64,000 bases of DNA from Bacteroidia bacterium (GTDB taxonomy: Bacteria; Bacteroidota; Bacteroidia; 2-12-FULL-35-15), in the NCBI GenBank assembly GCA_030654175.1, contig JAURXZ010000008.1, forward strand, positions 1-64,000, in the 5' to 3' direction. The notes beneath the pieces are model-generated. The model searched no databases. It saw only the letters and a program-made list of their open reading frames with translations, and was not told the origin of the DNA. A program made the position numbers and the translations under genes. Of this stretch, positions 1 through 8,831 are shown piece after piece. Position 1 is the first letter of the stretch. Each line of letters starts with the position of its first letter.

Positions 1-223
1 CAATACTATATGCTATTATTTTACCTTCGCTACCATTAGCTCGGATGTTATTAAAATTTAACATAGGACAAATATAATGACTATTACGAATAAATAAACC
101 GTTATAGATATAAACAAAAATCCTTTATAGGGATAAGTACGAATTTTTTTTTTAAGATATTCTATTTTACCTTATTTTTGGACAATATAATCTTACTTTA
201 TTAATAAACTAAAAAATAAAATT

Positions 224-766
224 ATGGAAATTGAAGGCATTGAATTAATGGGTGAAAATGTACGAACTAAACTCAAATCGTGTGGTGAAGGTGTTAAGTT
301 GTATCCTATGGCTAAAATAGCATTTCCTCATGTTGTCGAATTAGGCAATCACTCCAAAGTTCGTGATTTTGCATTCATTTTTGCTGGAGAAGGTGTTATT
401 ATTGGCGAGTACACAGATATACAGCCACATACTGTAATTTGGGGGGGGGGGCTAACCATTATTGGAGATAGAGTTTCTACTGGCCCTGGAACAGTGTTTT
501 TATCTGCTACTTATTCGCATGCACCCGGTCTGAGAATGGTTGACGGATTGGGCGAAGGGGCAGCTATTGCAATTGGCGGAAGGCTTGTAGTAGGCAACGA
601 TGTTTATATTGGCGCAAGAAGCGTAATAATGCCTGTTACGATAGGTGAAGGTGCAATTATTGGGGCAGGTAGCTTTGTAAACAAAGATTGCGAACCATAT
701 GGTATTTATGTTGGTAGTCCAGCAAAAAAAATTGGACAAAGACCAAAATTAGATCCTATTAAATAA
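224..766 (+). CDS. Hexapeptide-repeat (left-handed beta-helix) acyltransferase
   Basis: A 180-residue protein whose body is built of hexapeptide repeats ending in isoleucine/valine-rich turns (VIIGEYTDI, LTIIGDRV, IAIGGRLVVGNDVYIGA, VTIGEGAIIGAG) and closing with YVGSPAKKIG, the usual end of Maa/WbbJ/NeuD-type sugar O- or N-acetyltransferases. The fold and acyl-CoA use are family knowledge; the acceptor is not visible. Its place two genes before pseudaminic acid synthase suggests acylation of a nonulosonic acid or another glycan sugar. The oddity is a run of 11 G (441-451) encoding Trp-Gly-Gly-Gly. Loss of one G gives TAA at once, and gain of one gives TAG six codons later, so the gene could be switched by slippage. 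Confidence 0.85.
   Translation: MEIEGIELMGENVRTKLKSCGEGVKLYPMAKIAFPHVVELGNHSKVRDFAFIFAGEGVIIGEYTDIQPHTVIWGGGLTIIGDRVSTGPGTVFLSATYSHAPGLRMVDGLGEGAAIAIGGRLVVGNDVYIGARSVIMPVTIGEGAIIGAGSFVNKDCEPYGIYVGSPAKKIGQRPKLDPIK
441..451 (+). repeat. Poly-G(11) tract inside acyltransferase gene
   Basis: Eleven consecutive G in an otherwise AT-rich coding region, read in frame as the end of a Trp codon plus three Gly codons. Both possible one-base shifts meet a stop codon within seven codons. It is a candidate contingency tract; only sequence composition supports this. Confidence 0.8.
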
Positions 767-861
767 AACGGGTGGATTTTTATGATCTTTTAATATTCTG
801 TAAGATAGGACAATAGTTCATATCAAGGTAGTTTTTCATTTTAATAAGTCATAAGTTTTTT

Positions 862-1995
862 ATGGAACGTGTCCTGATTCTGGGAGCTGGAGAAATGCAA
901 CTTCCAATAATACAAAAGGCAAAGCAAATGGGTGTTTACTCAATCGTAGCCGATTTTGATCAAAATGCTCCGGGTCTTTTAATAGCCGATGAAAAAGCGA
1001 TAATAAGTACAATTGATTTTGGAAAAGTTTTACAATTAGCTAAGGAGAAAAATATTGGTGGAATTTTAACCACTTCGGATTATCCCGTGAATATAGTTGC
1101 AAAAGTTGCCGAAGAATTAAGCTTAAAAGGAATGTCAATTAAAGTGGCAGAATTATGTACAAATAAATATTTACAAAGAGAGTTTTTTCAAATCAACGGT
1201 ATTAATACACCTAACTTCAAGTTGATAAAAGATGCAAATGATTTAAAACAGATCAACCATTTTCCCTCAATAATAAAACCGGTTGATTCATCTGCTAGCA
1301 GAGGTGTTAAGAAAGTTAATAATTATAATGAATTACGACAGCAATTTGATATAGCGATTCAATTCTCCAGACAAGCAAATGTAATAGTAGAAGACTATAT
1401 TTCAGGTAGAGAATTTAGTGTTGAAACCTATACACAAGATCAAGTAACAACTATTGTAGCTATTACAGAAAAGTTAACTAAAGGAGAAGAAAAAGGTTTT
1501 TTTGTTGAAGACACACATATTACCCCTGCGAGAATAACTTCTATCGAACAAAACTTAATTATTAATGAAGTGCTGAAAGCAATTTTAGCACTGGAAATTA
1601 ATAATTGCCCGACTCATACAGAAATTAAATTAAATGAAAATGGAGCTTTTATAATTGAAATTGCATGTAGATTAGGTGGAGATTATATTACTTCTGATCT
1701 TGTTCCATTATCAATCGGAGTAGATATGCTCGAAAATTTAATAAACATTTCGCTTGACAGAAAAATAAATGTTGAGACAAAATGGAATAAAATTGCGGCT
1801 GTTCAATTTTTGAATAGTTTAAACTATCAAAAGTGCGTTAATTTTATTGAAAAAAAAGATGATAAAATCATTCGTTCTGAAATAAAGAAATTTCATAATA
1901 ATGATATTACAAGTTCATTGGAAAGAATGGGCTATATTCTACTGCAAACAAATACAGTAGAAGAAATGAACTTAATACTTAACGAATTAAATTAA
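862..1995 (+). CDS. ATP-grasp enzyme of the nonulosonic-acid/glycan locus
   Basis: A 377-residue ATP-grasp protein. The N-terminus (RVLILGAGEMQLP) is a pre-ATP-grasp Rossmann-like segment. The ATP-binding region follows with IIKPVDSSASRGVKKV (about residues 135-150), VIVEDYISGREFSVE and the metal/phosphate segment EIKLNENGAFIIEIACR-GG (about 255-280). Family members ligate a carboxylate to an amine or thiol through an acyl phosphate; the substrate here is unknown. The next gene, pseI, starts 6 nt after the stop, so the two are almost certainly co-transcribed. ATP-grasp enzymes occur in Pse/Leg-type sugar clusters, possibly decorating the sugar with an amino acid, but that role is inference. 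Confidence 0.85.
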   Translation: MERVLILGAGEMQLPIIQKAKQMGVYSIVADFDQNAPGLLIADEKAIISTIDFGKVLQLAKEKNIGGILTTSDYPVNIVAKVAEELSLKGMSIKVAELCTNKYLQREFFQINGINTPNFKLIKDANDLKQINHFPSIIKPVDSSASRGVKKVNNYNELRQQFDIAIQFSRQANVIVEDYISGREFSVETYTQDQVTTIVAITEKLTKGEEKGFFVEDTHITPARITSIEQNLIINEVLKAILALEINNCPTHTEIKLNENGAFIIEIACRLGGDYITSDLVPLSIGVDMLENLINISLDRKINVETKWNKIAAVQFLNSLNYQKCVNFIEKKDDKIIRSEIKKFHNNDITSSLERMGYILLQTNTVEEMNLILNELN

Positions 1996-2001
1996 TCCCC
2001 A

Positions 2002-3015
2002 ATGCGTATAACCGATAAGCCTTTTATCATTGCAGAGATGTCTGGAAATCATAACCAGTCTCTTGATCGTGCATTAAAAATTGTTGATGCAGCCGCTGAT
2101 TCAGGGGCTCATGCTATCAAATTACAAACCTATACGGCTGATACAATTACTGTAAAAGGCGCTCTTACTATAAATGAAGAAGGTTCATTATGGAAGGGGA
2201 AAGAATTATATGATTTGTATAAAGAAGCTTATACCCCTTGGGAGTGGCATAAACCTATTTTTGAGCACGCAAAAAAAAGGGGATTGATCGCTTTCAGTTC
2301 ACCTTTTGATGAAACTGCTGTGGACTTATTAGAATCGTTAAATGTTCCATTATATAAGATAGCCTCATTTGAAAATACAGATCATATTTTATTGAAAAAA
2401 GTAGCTAAAACCGGTAAACCAATTATCATGTCAACCGGTGTTTCAACTATTGCTGATATTGACGAATCTGTCCGGTTATTACGTGAATATGGGTGCAAAG
2501 AATTGGTATTATTAAAGTGTACTAGTACTTATCCGGCAACGCCTGAGAATACAAATCTTCTAGCCATACCATTATTAAAAAAATTATTCAATTGCCATGT
2601 AGGATTATCAGATCACACGATGGGGGTTGGAGCTTCAGTGGCCGCTATCGCCTTAGGGGCTATTGTCATTGAAAAACATTTTACACTAAGTAGGGCAGAA
2701 GGGGGAGTTGATTCGGCATTTTCATTAGAACCACACGAACTTAAAAGTTTGGTAGAAGAAACAGAAAGGGCTTTTTTAGCTTTGGGAAAACCATTTTTGG
2801 GAGTTCAAGAAGCAGAGCAAGAGAATATTAAATACAAACGTTCATTATATGTTGTTGAAGATATTAAAACTGGAGAATTTTTCACGAAAGAGAATTTAAA
2901 ATCAAAGCGTCCTGCTTTTGGCTTACATACTCGAAATTATGAATTAATATTGGGCAAAAAAGCCAAAGAAAATATTATTAAGGGAACAGCGCTTAGCTGG
3001 CATTTAATAAGTTAA
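2002..3015 (+). CDS. pseI: Pseudaminic acid synthase (NeuB family)
   Basis: This 337-residue protein has the NeuB TIM-barrel signature PFIIAEMSGNHNQSLDRAL, then GAHAIKLQTYTADT, YKIASFENTD, STGVSTIADI, HVGLSDHTMG and IEKHFTLSRAEGG, followed by a C-terminal antifreeze/SAF-like domain (about 280-337). The EMSGNHN and KLQTYTADT forms are those of PseI rather than NeuB or LegI. It condenses a 2,4-diacetamido-trideoxy-hexose with phosphoenolpyruvate to make pseudaminic acid. The other pathway genes (pseB, C, H, G, F) are not in the window and are expected to the left. The gene is followed by 270 nt without a gene that contains a strong palindrome. Confidence 0.93.
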   Translation: MRITDKPFIIAEMSGNHNQSLDRALKIVDAAADSGAHAIKLQTYTADTITVKGALTINEEGSLWKGKELYDLYKEAYTPWEWHKPIFEHAKKRGLIAFSSPFDETAVDLLESLNVPLYKIASFENTDHILLKKVAKTGKPIIMSTGVSTIADIDESVRLLREYGCKELVLLKCTSTYPATPENTNLLAIPLLKKLFNCHVGLSDHTMGVGASVAAIALGAIVIEKHFTLSRAEGGVDSAFSLEPHELKSLVEETERAFLALGKPFLGVQEAEQENIKYKRSLYVVEDIKTGEFFTKENLKSKRPAFGLHTRNYELILGKKAKENIIKGTALSWHLIS

Positions 3016-3129
3016 AATTAAAAACTACATCCTAACTTTACTTCAACTTTTATTCCGTTATTCCATTCGAGAGTATAAATACGTTGAGAGATTAGTTGTA
3101 CAATTATACATATTAACTCCATATAAGTT

Positions 3130-3157
3130 ATTAAGGTACTCGATCGAGTATCTTAAT
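3130..3157. promoter_or_regulatory. 28-bp near-perfect palindrome between pseI and flippase
   Basis: The two 14-nt halves (left ATTAAGGTACTCGA) are reverse complements with one mismatch that would be G-U in RNA. The palindrome has no spacer at its centre. It lies 114 nt after pseI and 128 nt before the flippase. It may be an operator or a terminator-like hairpin; the following DNA is T-rich but not a pure T tract. The rest of 3016-3285 shows nothing else recognisable. Confidence 0.5.
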
Positions 3158-3285
3158 ATTCTTAAATCCTCAAATAGTAGAACCTGTGTTTTTAATACAA
3201 TCCCAAATTCGTACCTAAATATATTTATATTTCAGAATAGTAGTGCATATTAAAATCAAAGTTTATAATTCAATCATTTTAATTT

Positions 3286-4527
3286 ATGCAAATAAACAAG
3301 CAATCTTTTTTTAATCTTTCTCTCCGCGGACTCTCCATGGGAGCGAGATTTTTATTGATATTCTGTTTGGGTAAATATTTTTCTATTGAGGATCTTGGTT
3401 TATATGGAATATTCTATACTACAGTTACATTAGGGATTTTAGCATTGGGATTAGATTTTTATACTTTCAGTAATCGAGAAATCTTATATGCAAAGAATGA
3501 AGATAAATTATCTATACTAAGAAATCAGCTTCTTTTTTATGGATTAACATATGTGTGTTTTTTGCTACCTATGCTATTGATATTTTTTTATGACGTTTTA
3601 CCTTTTAAATTCATTTGTTTTTTTTATGTGATTTTAGTGCTGGAGCATTTATCTCAGGAGTTTTACCGGATTTTTATAATTCTTTCATATCCCATTTTTG
3701 CAAATTGGCTTCTTTTCCTTAGAACCGCCATCTGGGTTTTTTTATTGATAGTGGCATATGCAATAATGCAGTATAACAATTATTCATTAGCGCCAATATT
3801 TATAGGATGGATAATTGGTGCAGGATTGTCCGTTCTCTTAGGATTTATTCGAATTATAAAACTATTTAAAGGTTATAGTTTAAAACCCATTCAATTAAAT
3901 TGGTTCATATCCGGAATAAAGGTTTGTTCGTTTTATTTTTTCTCAACAATAGCGTTGAAAATAATTGAATCCTCAAACCGTTATATGATTGAATATTGGT
4001 GCGACTTGAAATCCGTTGGTATTTTTGTTTTTTATAGTCAAATAGCCAATATGATTAATGTTGTAATTTTCACGTTATTCTTAATGGTTATTTATCCTAA
4101 ACTTATCATCGCTGTAAATGATAAAAATATAATAGAATTTAATCACCTTAAATCATACATTATGAAAAAAGTATTGATTTATTCCATTTCACTAGGGTTA
4201 GTTTTGGCAGCTTTGATTTATCCGATATTGTTTTTTATTAATAAAAATGAGTATTTTTATGAGATAGTCACATTTTATATTTTAGTGGTATCAAATATTT
4301 TTCTTAATATATCTTTGGTGTATCATTATATATTGTATGCTTTTAAAAAAGATTTTTCTTTGTTTATTTCTACCACAATAGGTGCTATTTCAAGTCTTAT
4401 TTTTAACGTTATATTAATTAAGAAATTTGGCATTGCTGGTGCAGCAACTTCATTATTATTAAGTTATATGATTTTAACAATTTCAAAAGCAATTTATTCG
4501 AAAATGGCTGAGGCTAATTTTGAATGA
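3286..4527 (+). CDS. Polysaccharide/lipid-linked oligosaccharide flippase (Wzx-like)
   Basis: This 413-residue integral membrane protein has about 12 predicted hydrophobic segments and few long loops. The N-terminus (GLSMGARFLLIFCLGKYFSIEDLGLYGIF) looks like the start of MOP-superfamily polysaccharide exporters, where the first helices carry a small/positive motif before LG-Y/F. Such proteins flip undecaprenyl-linked repeat units across the inner membrane. Position among glycosyltransferases and polymerase genes supports this. No wzx subtype can be assigned by eye. Its AT content is higher than in the housekeeping genes to the right, fitting a horizontally exchanged glycan locus. Confidence 0.8.
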   Translation: MQINKQSFFNLSLRGLSMGARFLLIFCLGKYFSIEDLGLYGIFYTTVTLGILALGLDFYTFSNREILYAKNEDKLSILRNQLLFYGLTYVCFLLPMLLIFFYDVLPFKFICFFYVILVLEHLSQEFYRIFIILSYPIFANWLLFLRTAIWVFLLIVAYAIMQYNNYSLAPIFIGWIIGAGLSVLLGFIRIIKLFKGYSLKPIQLNWFISGIKVCSFYFFSTIALKIIESSNRYMIEYWCDLKSVGIFVFYSQIANMINVVIFTLFLMVIYPKLIIAVNDKNIIEFNHLKSYIMKKVLIYSISLGLVLAALIYPILFFINKNEYFYEIVTFYILVVSNIFLNISLVYHYILYAFKKDFSLFISTTIGAISSLIFNVILIKKFGIAGAATSLLLSYMILTISKAIYSKMAEANFE

Positions 4528-4624
4528 ATTTTAAATTGGAAATAAATGAACTTAATTTTTGTATTATGTTTAATAAAATATTCTGATTAATAATGTATTC
4601 TTTAAAAAAGAGAAGGGAATTGAA

Positions 4625-5593
4625 ATGAAAGAGGTCGGAATTGTAAAAAATAATGTCTTTATATGCTATACCCCCTTGCAGATACTTCTTTCTGAAAAGA
4701 TAATAGAACTTGAAAATATTGACACTTTTATTCTAATATTTTACTTCGAAAAAGATAATGCTAAAAGTAAATATTATTTTAATAAATTATCTTCGAAAGC
4801 AAAACAAGCATTTTATATTAAGAAAAACAACCAAATATTTTCCGCATTAAAATCATTTTGCTTTTTATATCTAAAACTTAGGAAATTTTCTTCTCCGTAT
4901 AATTTTTTTACTGGAAATATAAAAAGTGCCTACTCAAGGTTTATTATTTATTTATTGGGTTTTAAAGTATTATATACTTTTGATGATGGAATTGGTAACG
5001 TTTGTGGAGATGGATATTTTTATGGAAATATAAAACCATCCGCAATTATAAGCTTATTGCCATTTTTAAGACTGAATTTTACATACGGGAAAATGCATTC
5101 CCAAATAAAGAAGCATTATTCCATTTATACATTGCCTAATGTAATGCCCAATTCAACATATGTTAATTTATTTAATTATGATTTTTTAGAGGTACTTAAT
5201 CAAGTTGAAAAGGAAATTGTTATATTATTAACCAGTACTTTACATGAGGAAGGCTATATGAAATTAGAGCAAGAAAAAGCACTTTATAATAATATTACAA
5301 CAAAATATAATGTTACTCATGTGATTTCTCATCCGTTAGAAAAATTCAAAAAAATTGATAATCCCCAAATAGTGTTGATTGAGTCAGAAAAAATTGCGGA
5401 GGAAATTATTTTGAATCTAAGAAAGGAATATACTAAAATTAAAGTTATTGGGATTTCTTCATCAGCCCTTTTTAATCTTAAAGGAATGGAAGGCGTGGAA
5501 ATTATTAACATTCATTATAATGAAAATGCACCAGATGCTAATATGGAAAATATTTTATCCTTATTTAATATTGAAACTTACTATCTTTCGTAA
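4625..5593 (+). CDS. GT52 family glycosyltransferase (sialyl/pseudaminyl-transferase-like)
   Basis: A 322-residue protein that resembles the GT52 lipooligosaccharide sialyltransferase family (Lst). Near the N-terminus it has VFICYTPLQILLSEKII, mid-protein YTFDDGIGNVCGDGYFYG (about residues 118-135), then ISHPLEKF and a late segment IGISSSALFNL that fits the CMP-sugar binding half. GT52 enzymes move sialic acid from CMP-Neu5Ac to a glycan. Because the locus has PseI rather than NeuB, the donor here is more likely CMP-pseudaminic acid; that is inference. It lies downstream of the flippase and 10 nt before the next gene. Confidence 0.72.
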   Translation: MKEVGIVKNNVFICYTPLQILLSEKIIELENIDTFILIFYFEKDNAKSKYYFNKLSSKAKQAFYIKKNNQIFSALKSFCFLYLKLRKFSSPYNFFTGNIKSAYSRFIIYLLGFKVLYTFDDGIGNVCGDGYFYGNIKPSAIISLLPFLRLNFTYGKMHSQIKKHYSIYTLPNVMPNSTYVNLFNYDFLEVLNQVEKEIVILLTSTLHEEGYMKLEQEKALYNNITTKYNVTHVISHPLEKFKKIDNPQIVLIESEKIAEEIILNLRKEYTKIKVIGISSSALFNLKGMEGVEIINIHYNENAPDANMENILSLFNIETYYLS

Positions 5594-5603
5594 ATATTAA
5601 ATT

Positions 5604-6758
5604 ATGAAAATATCTTCTATTCATATTCTTTTTTTAATTTTAATTTACCCATTTTTCTACTTAAGTTCTTACATTGCATTTGATATTGGATATTTATTTG
5701 CTGTTTACTATTTTATTCCGATAACATTTTTTTGTATAATTCTGAATTTCCGAAAAATCCCTGTCGATATCTTCAAAAAGAATATAGTAAACTTCGGATT
5801 ATTAGCCGCTATCATTGTTGTGGTGCTGTTTAATACCGATGATATCAGGTACTCTAAACCTATAGTTTTTTTTATTTTTGTTTTGAATTTTTATATATTA
5901 AGTCTTACTCTTGAATTTAAGGTAAATAATAAATTGATACAAAGTCTGTTTGTTGTCTTACTTTTGTTTTCTGTAATTTTCCTTAGTATTGAAGAGAGGT
6001 ATTTAGACGGTGACCGGTATTTTGCATTTCTTATAAGTCCAACTGTATATAGTGTTTATACTGAGGTTTTTTTAATCCTTTTTTTGTGTTTTTCAAAAAA
6101 GCCCCAATTGAAAATAGTTGTATTTTTTATTGCGGGTTTTTTTATTTTATTAACTAAAACAAGACTTAACTTGTTTTTCTACTTAACTATTCCTTTTATG
6201 ATATATTATTTTGATAAGTTAAATATATCAAAATTTAGGGTTGTTTTAATTTATATTTTTTGTTTAAACTTACTGTATCCTATTTATAGTTTTGTTATAA
6301 AATCTGAAGCAGGAAAGAGTAGCTTAGTAACTTCAAGATACAAAGATGGCAGGGATGCATCTTTTGGTTTACGAAATTCTTTAAATTCATTTACTTATAA
6401 TGAATATATTTTAAATTCAACCTTATCACAAAAAATTTTTGGAAAAGGCTCAGAAGCTTCTCGAAAATCAATGATAAGTCAGCTTAAAATGGACATTTTG
6501 CCGCACAATGATTTTATAAGATTTTCGCTCGACTTTGGATTGTTATGCACAATATTGTACCTGACTTTTTTATTCAGGATTGCAAGGGGAAATATTGTTT
6601 CATTTATACTTTTACTACTTTATTTATTTTCATTTTATCATAACATGATTTATGATTTTTTCTTGATTGCAGTATTCATTTATTTTAGTGGATTAAGTGA
6701 AAATTATAAATTAAAGGAACAAATTTTAATTGTAGAGAATAATGATAGCACATATTAA
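5604..6758 (+). CDS. wzy: Polytopic membrane protein, probable O-antigen polymerase (Wzy)
   Basis: A 384-residue hydrophobic protein with about 10-12 membrane segments and one larger periplasmic loop before a PHNDFIRFSLDFGLL motif (about residues 297-311). That motif resembles the His-containing loop of the Wzy_C/O-antigen polymerase and ligase superfamily. The most economical role is polymerising the repeat unit on the periplasmic face of the inner membrane. The last 17 nt overlap the start of the GT26 gene, so translation is coupled. A ligase role cannot be excluded, since a second Wzy_C-type protein lies two genes on. Confidence 0.7.
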   Translation: MKISSIHILFLILIYPFFYLSSYIAFDIGYLFAVYYFIPITFFCIILNFRKIPVDIFKKNIVNFGLLAAIIVVVLFNTDDIRYSKPIVFFIFVLNFYILSLTLEFKVNNKLIQSLFVVLLLFSVIFLSIEERYLDGDRYFAFLISPTVYSVYTEVFLILFLCFSKKPQLKIVVFFIAGFFILLTKTRLNLFFYLTIPFMIYYFDKLNISKFRVVLIYIFCLNLLYPIYSFVIKSEAGKSSLVTSRYKDGRDASFGLRNSLNSFTYNEYILNSTLSQKIFGKGSEASRKSMISQLKMDILPHNDFIRFSLDFGLLCTILYLTFLFRIARGNIVSFILLLLYLFSFYHNMIYDFFLIAVFIYFSGLSENYKLKEQILIVENNDSTY

Positions 6759-7497
6759 AATTGGAAGGATTCCCGTTCATGTATTTACTGAGGAAACTTT
6801 ACATATTGAGATCGATCAAGTTATTAAGGATAGTAGTAAAAAAACTTTTTTAAATACAAATGCGCACTTGGTCCAATTAGCAAATTCAACCGAACAATGG
6901 CTAATAAACTACTTTAGTGAACAAGTTGATTATGTGGTATGCGATGGCGCAAGTATTCAATTAGGTGCAAAATATACAAATCAAGTGGTACCAGAAAAAA
7001 TAACATATAATATTTGGTTTTGGAATTTTGCGAAATTCTGTTCAGAAAATAATCATTCAATTTTTTTATTAGGCGGCCAGGATGGAGTCGCACAAAAAGC
7101 CGTTCAACGCTTAATTGATAAAAACCCGGAATTAAAGATTTATTACCATCACGGCTATTTTAATAAAAAAAGCGGAAGTAAAGAAAATGATGAAGTAATT
7201 AAAATGATTAATAAAATAAAACCAAATATTTTGGTGGTTTGCTTTGGGATGCCAATACAGGAAAAATATATCAAGGATAATTACGATCTTTTGAATGTAA
7301 ATGTTTTTTTATCTGGAGGAGGCGCATTAGATTTTATTTCGGGAAATGTTAAAACAGCTCCTTCGTTTATTAGTAAAATCTATATGGAATGGTTTTACAG
7401 ATTATGCTTAGATCCAAAAAGACTTTGGAAAAGATATCTTATTGGGAACTTTATGTATATTTATTATGTACTTAAATATCGAAAAAATAAAATATGA
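6742..7497 (+). CDS. WecG/TagA/CpsF (GT26) glycosyltransferase
   Basis: This 251-residue protein covers the whole GT26 domain: TFLNTNAHLVQLAN near the N-terminus, the catalytic-region motif VVCDGASIQLGAK, FLLGGQDGVAQKAVQ, then ILVVCFGMPIQEKYI and the signature SGGGALDFISGNVKTAP. The C-terminus (MEWFYRLCLDPKRLWKRYL) is the amphipathic segment that attaches the family to membrane. Members add N-acetylmannosamine(uronic acid) or a similar sugar to undecaprenyl-PP-linked acceptors; the sugar here is unknown. It overlaps the polymerase gene by 17 nt and the following ligase-like gene by 4 nt (ATGA). Confidence 0.9.
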   Translation: MIAHIKIGRIPVHVFTEETLHIEIDQVIKDSSKKTFLNTNAHLVQLANSTEQWLINYFSEQVDYVVCDGASIQLGAKYTNQVVPEKITYNIWFWNFAKFCSENNHSIFLLGGQDGVAQKAVQRLIDKNPELKIYYHHGYFNKKSGSKENDEVIKMINKIKPNILVVCFGMPIQEKYIKDNYDLLNVNVFLSGGGALDFISGNVKTAPSFISKIYMEWFYRLCLDPKRLWKRYLIGNFMYIYYVLKYRKNKI

Positions 7498-8807
7498 TGT
7501 TTATAAAAAATCTTGTTCAGAAGTTTAATGAATACAATAAATTTGATTTGTTTTTTAAGTTAGCTTTATTATTAGTTCTTATTAGTTTGCCTTTATCTGG
7601 ATATTTTACCAGAATTTCTATTATTTTGTTGGCAATATCATGGGTACTCGATAAAAATTATAAAAATTTTAAATGGCTATTAAATTATAAATCAGTTGCA
7701 TTTATTGCGTTTTATTTGATGTATGTTATTGGAATGTTTTATACAGAAGACAAGCATAATGGATACTTTCAACTTGAACAAAAGCTCTCTTTGATAATTT
7801 TCCCATTGATATTTTCCACTACACCAAAAATTAGCTTAGGGTTTATTAATAAAGCTTTTATGTGGTTTGTAGGTTCTTGTGTGTTTGCAACAATAATTTG
7901 TCTTTGGGAGGGGCTTAAGTTAAATTATTTTTATAATAATTTTGAAACTATAAATATGGAACTGCTGACAAACCAAACTCTGGCTGGTTATATAGGGGCC
8001 CACTCAACCTATCTATCTATATATTTACTATTTTGTGTTTTTATATTAATAAATGACTTAGTTTCACATAAAAAGTCTTTCCTCATAAAGGCGGGAGTTA
8101 TACTTTTAATAATATATTTACTATGTTTTGTTTTATTGCTGGCTGCCAGAATGGTTATTTTGGCAGCGGTTTTAATATTTATAGGGTCATTTTTTGTTTC
8201 TTTTTTTAAAGGTATTATGAATTTTAAATCATTTTTGGGACTATTAATTGTTGCGGTTATTTTTATTGGAATAACATTTCAAAATAATTATTTAACTAAC
8301 CGTTTTAAACAAATGTATAATTTCAATATGGCTGATCTTATTGGAAGTAATAATGAAAATGGAGTAACTCAACGTATTTTTTTATGGCAAAATGGAGTTG
8401 AAATAATCAAAAAAAAGCCAATTTTCGGTTCTGGAACTGGGGATGTAAATTTGGAAATGAAATATCAATATGAAAAATTATTATCTGAAAACAAGAACTT
8501 CTCTCCAAGTGTAATTGCTGCGGTAAATTCATTTTCATTGATAAGTTTAAATGCGCATAACCAATTCATTCAAATAACTATTTCTATTGGAGCGATAGGT
8601 TTAATTATATTTCTAATAAACATTGGAATATCTGGTAATATTGCATATAAAAACAAACAATACTTGTTTTTGTCTTTCTTGGTTTTGTTTTTTTTGAGTT
8701 GTTTTACGGAATGTTTAATCGAAAGGCAAAGTGGTATAGTTTTCTATTCTTTTTTAAATTCACTTTTTGTTTTTCATTATTTTAAAAACAAGCAGGTTAT
8801 TCGATAG
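7494..8807 (+). CDS. O-antigen ligase/polymerase family (Wzy_C) membrane protein
   Basis: A 437-residue polytopic protein with the Wzy_C arrangement: many membrane segments, a conserved LAARMVILAA stretch, then a periplasmic loop with NRFKQMY, QRIFLWQNGVEIIKKKP and SGTGDVNLEM, and a late NAHNQFIQITISIGAIGL motif. That His-containing motif is typical of WaaL-type O-antigen ligases and PglL-type O-oligosaccharyltransferases, which move the finished glycan from undecaprenyl-PP to lipid A core or protein. The choice between ligase, OTase and second polymerase is not possible by eye. It starts in an ATGA overlap with the GT26 gene and ends the plus-strand glycan operon. Confidence 0.8.
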   Translation: MMFIKNLVQKFNEYNKFDLFFKLALLLVLISLPLSGYFTRISIILLAISWVLDKNYKNFKWLLNYKSVAFIAFYLMYVIGMFYTEDKHNGYFQLEQKLSLIIFPLIFSTTPKISLGFINKAFMWFVGSCVFATIICLWEGLKLNYFYNNFETINMELLTNQTLAGYIGAHSTYLSIYLLFCVFILINDLVSHKKSFLIKAGVILLIIYLLCFVLLLAARMVILAAVLIFIGSFFVSFFKGIMNFKSFLGLLIVAVIFIGITFQNNYLTNRFKQMYNFNMADLIGSNNENGVTQRIFLWQNGVEIIKKKPIFGSGTGDVNLEMKYQYEKLLSENKNFSPSVIAAVNSFSLISLNAHNQFIQITISIGAIGLIIFLINIGISGNIAYKNKQYLFLSFLVLFFLSCFTECLIERQSGIVFYSFLNSLFVFHYFKNKQVIR

Positions 8808-8831
8808 GGGGGAGTGGCAAATATATATATT

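Noticed and set aside
1-223. Promoter before the first gene (TATTTTTG at 173-180)
   Set aside because: It fits the -7 motif TAnnTTTG, but the expected TTTG at -33 is only a T run. Not strong enough to list. The rest of 1-223 shows nothing else.
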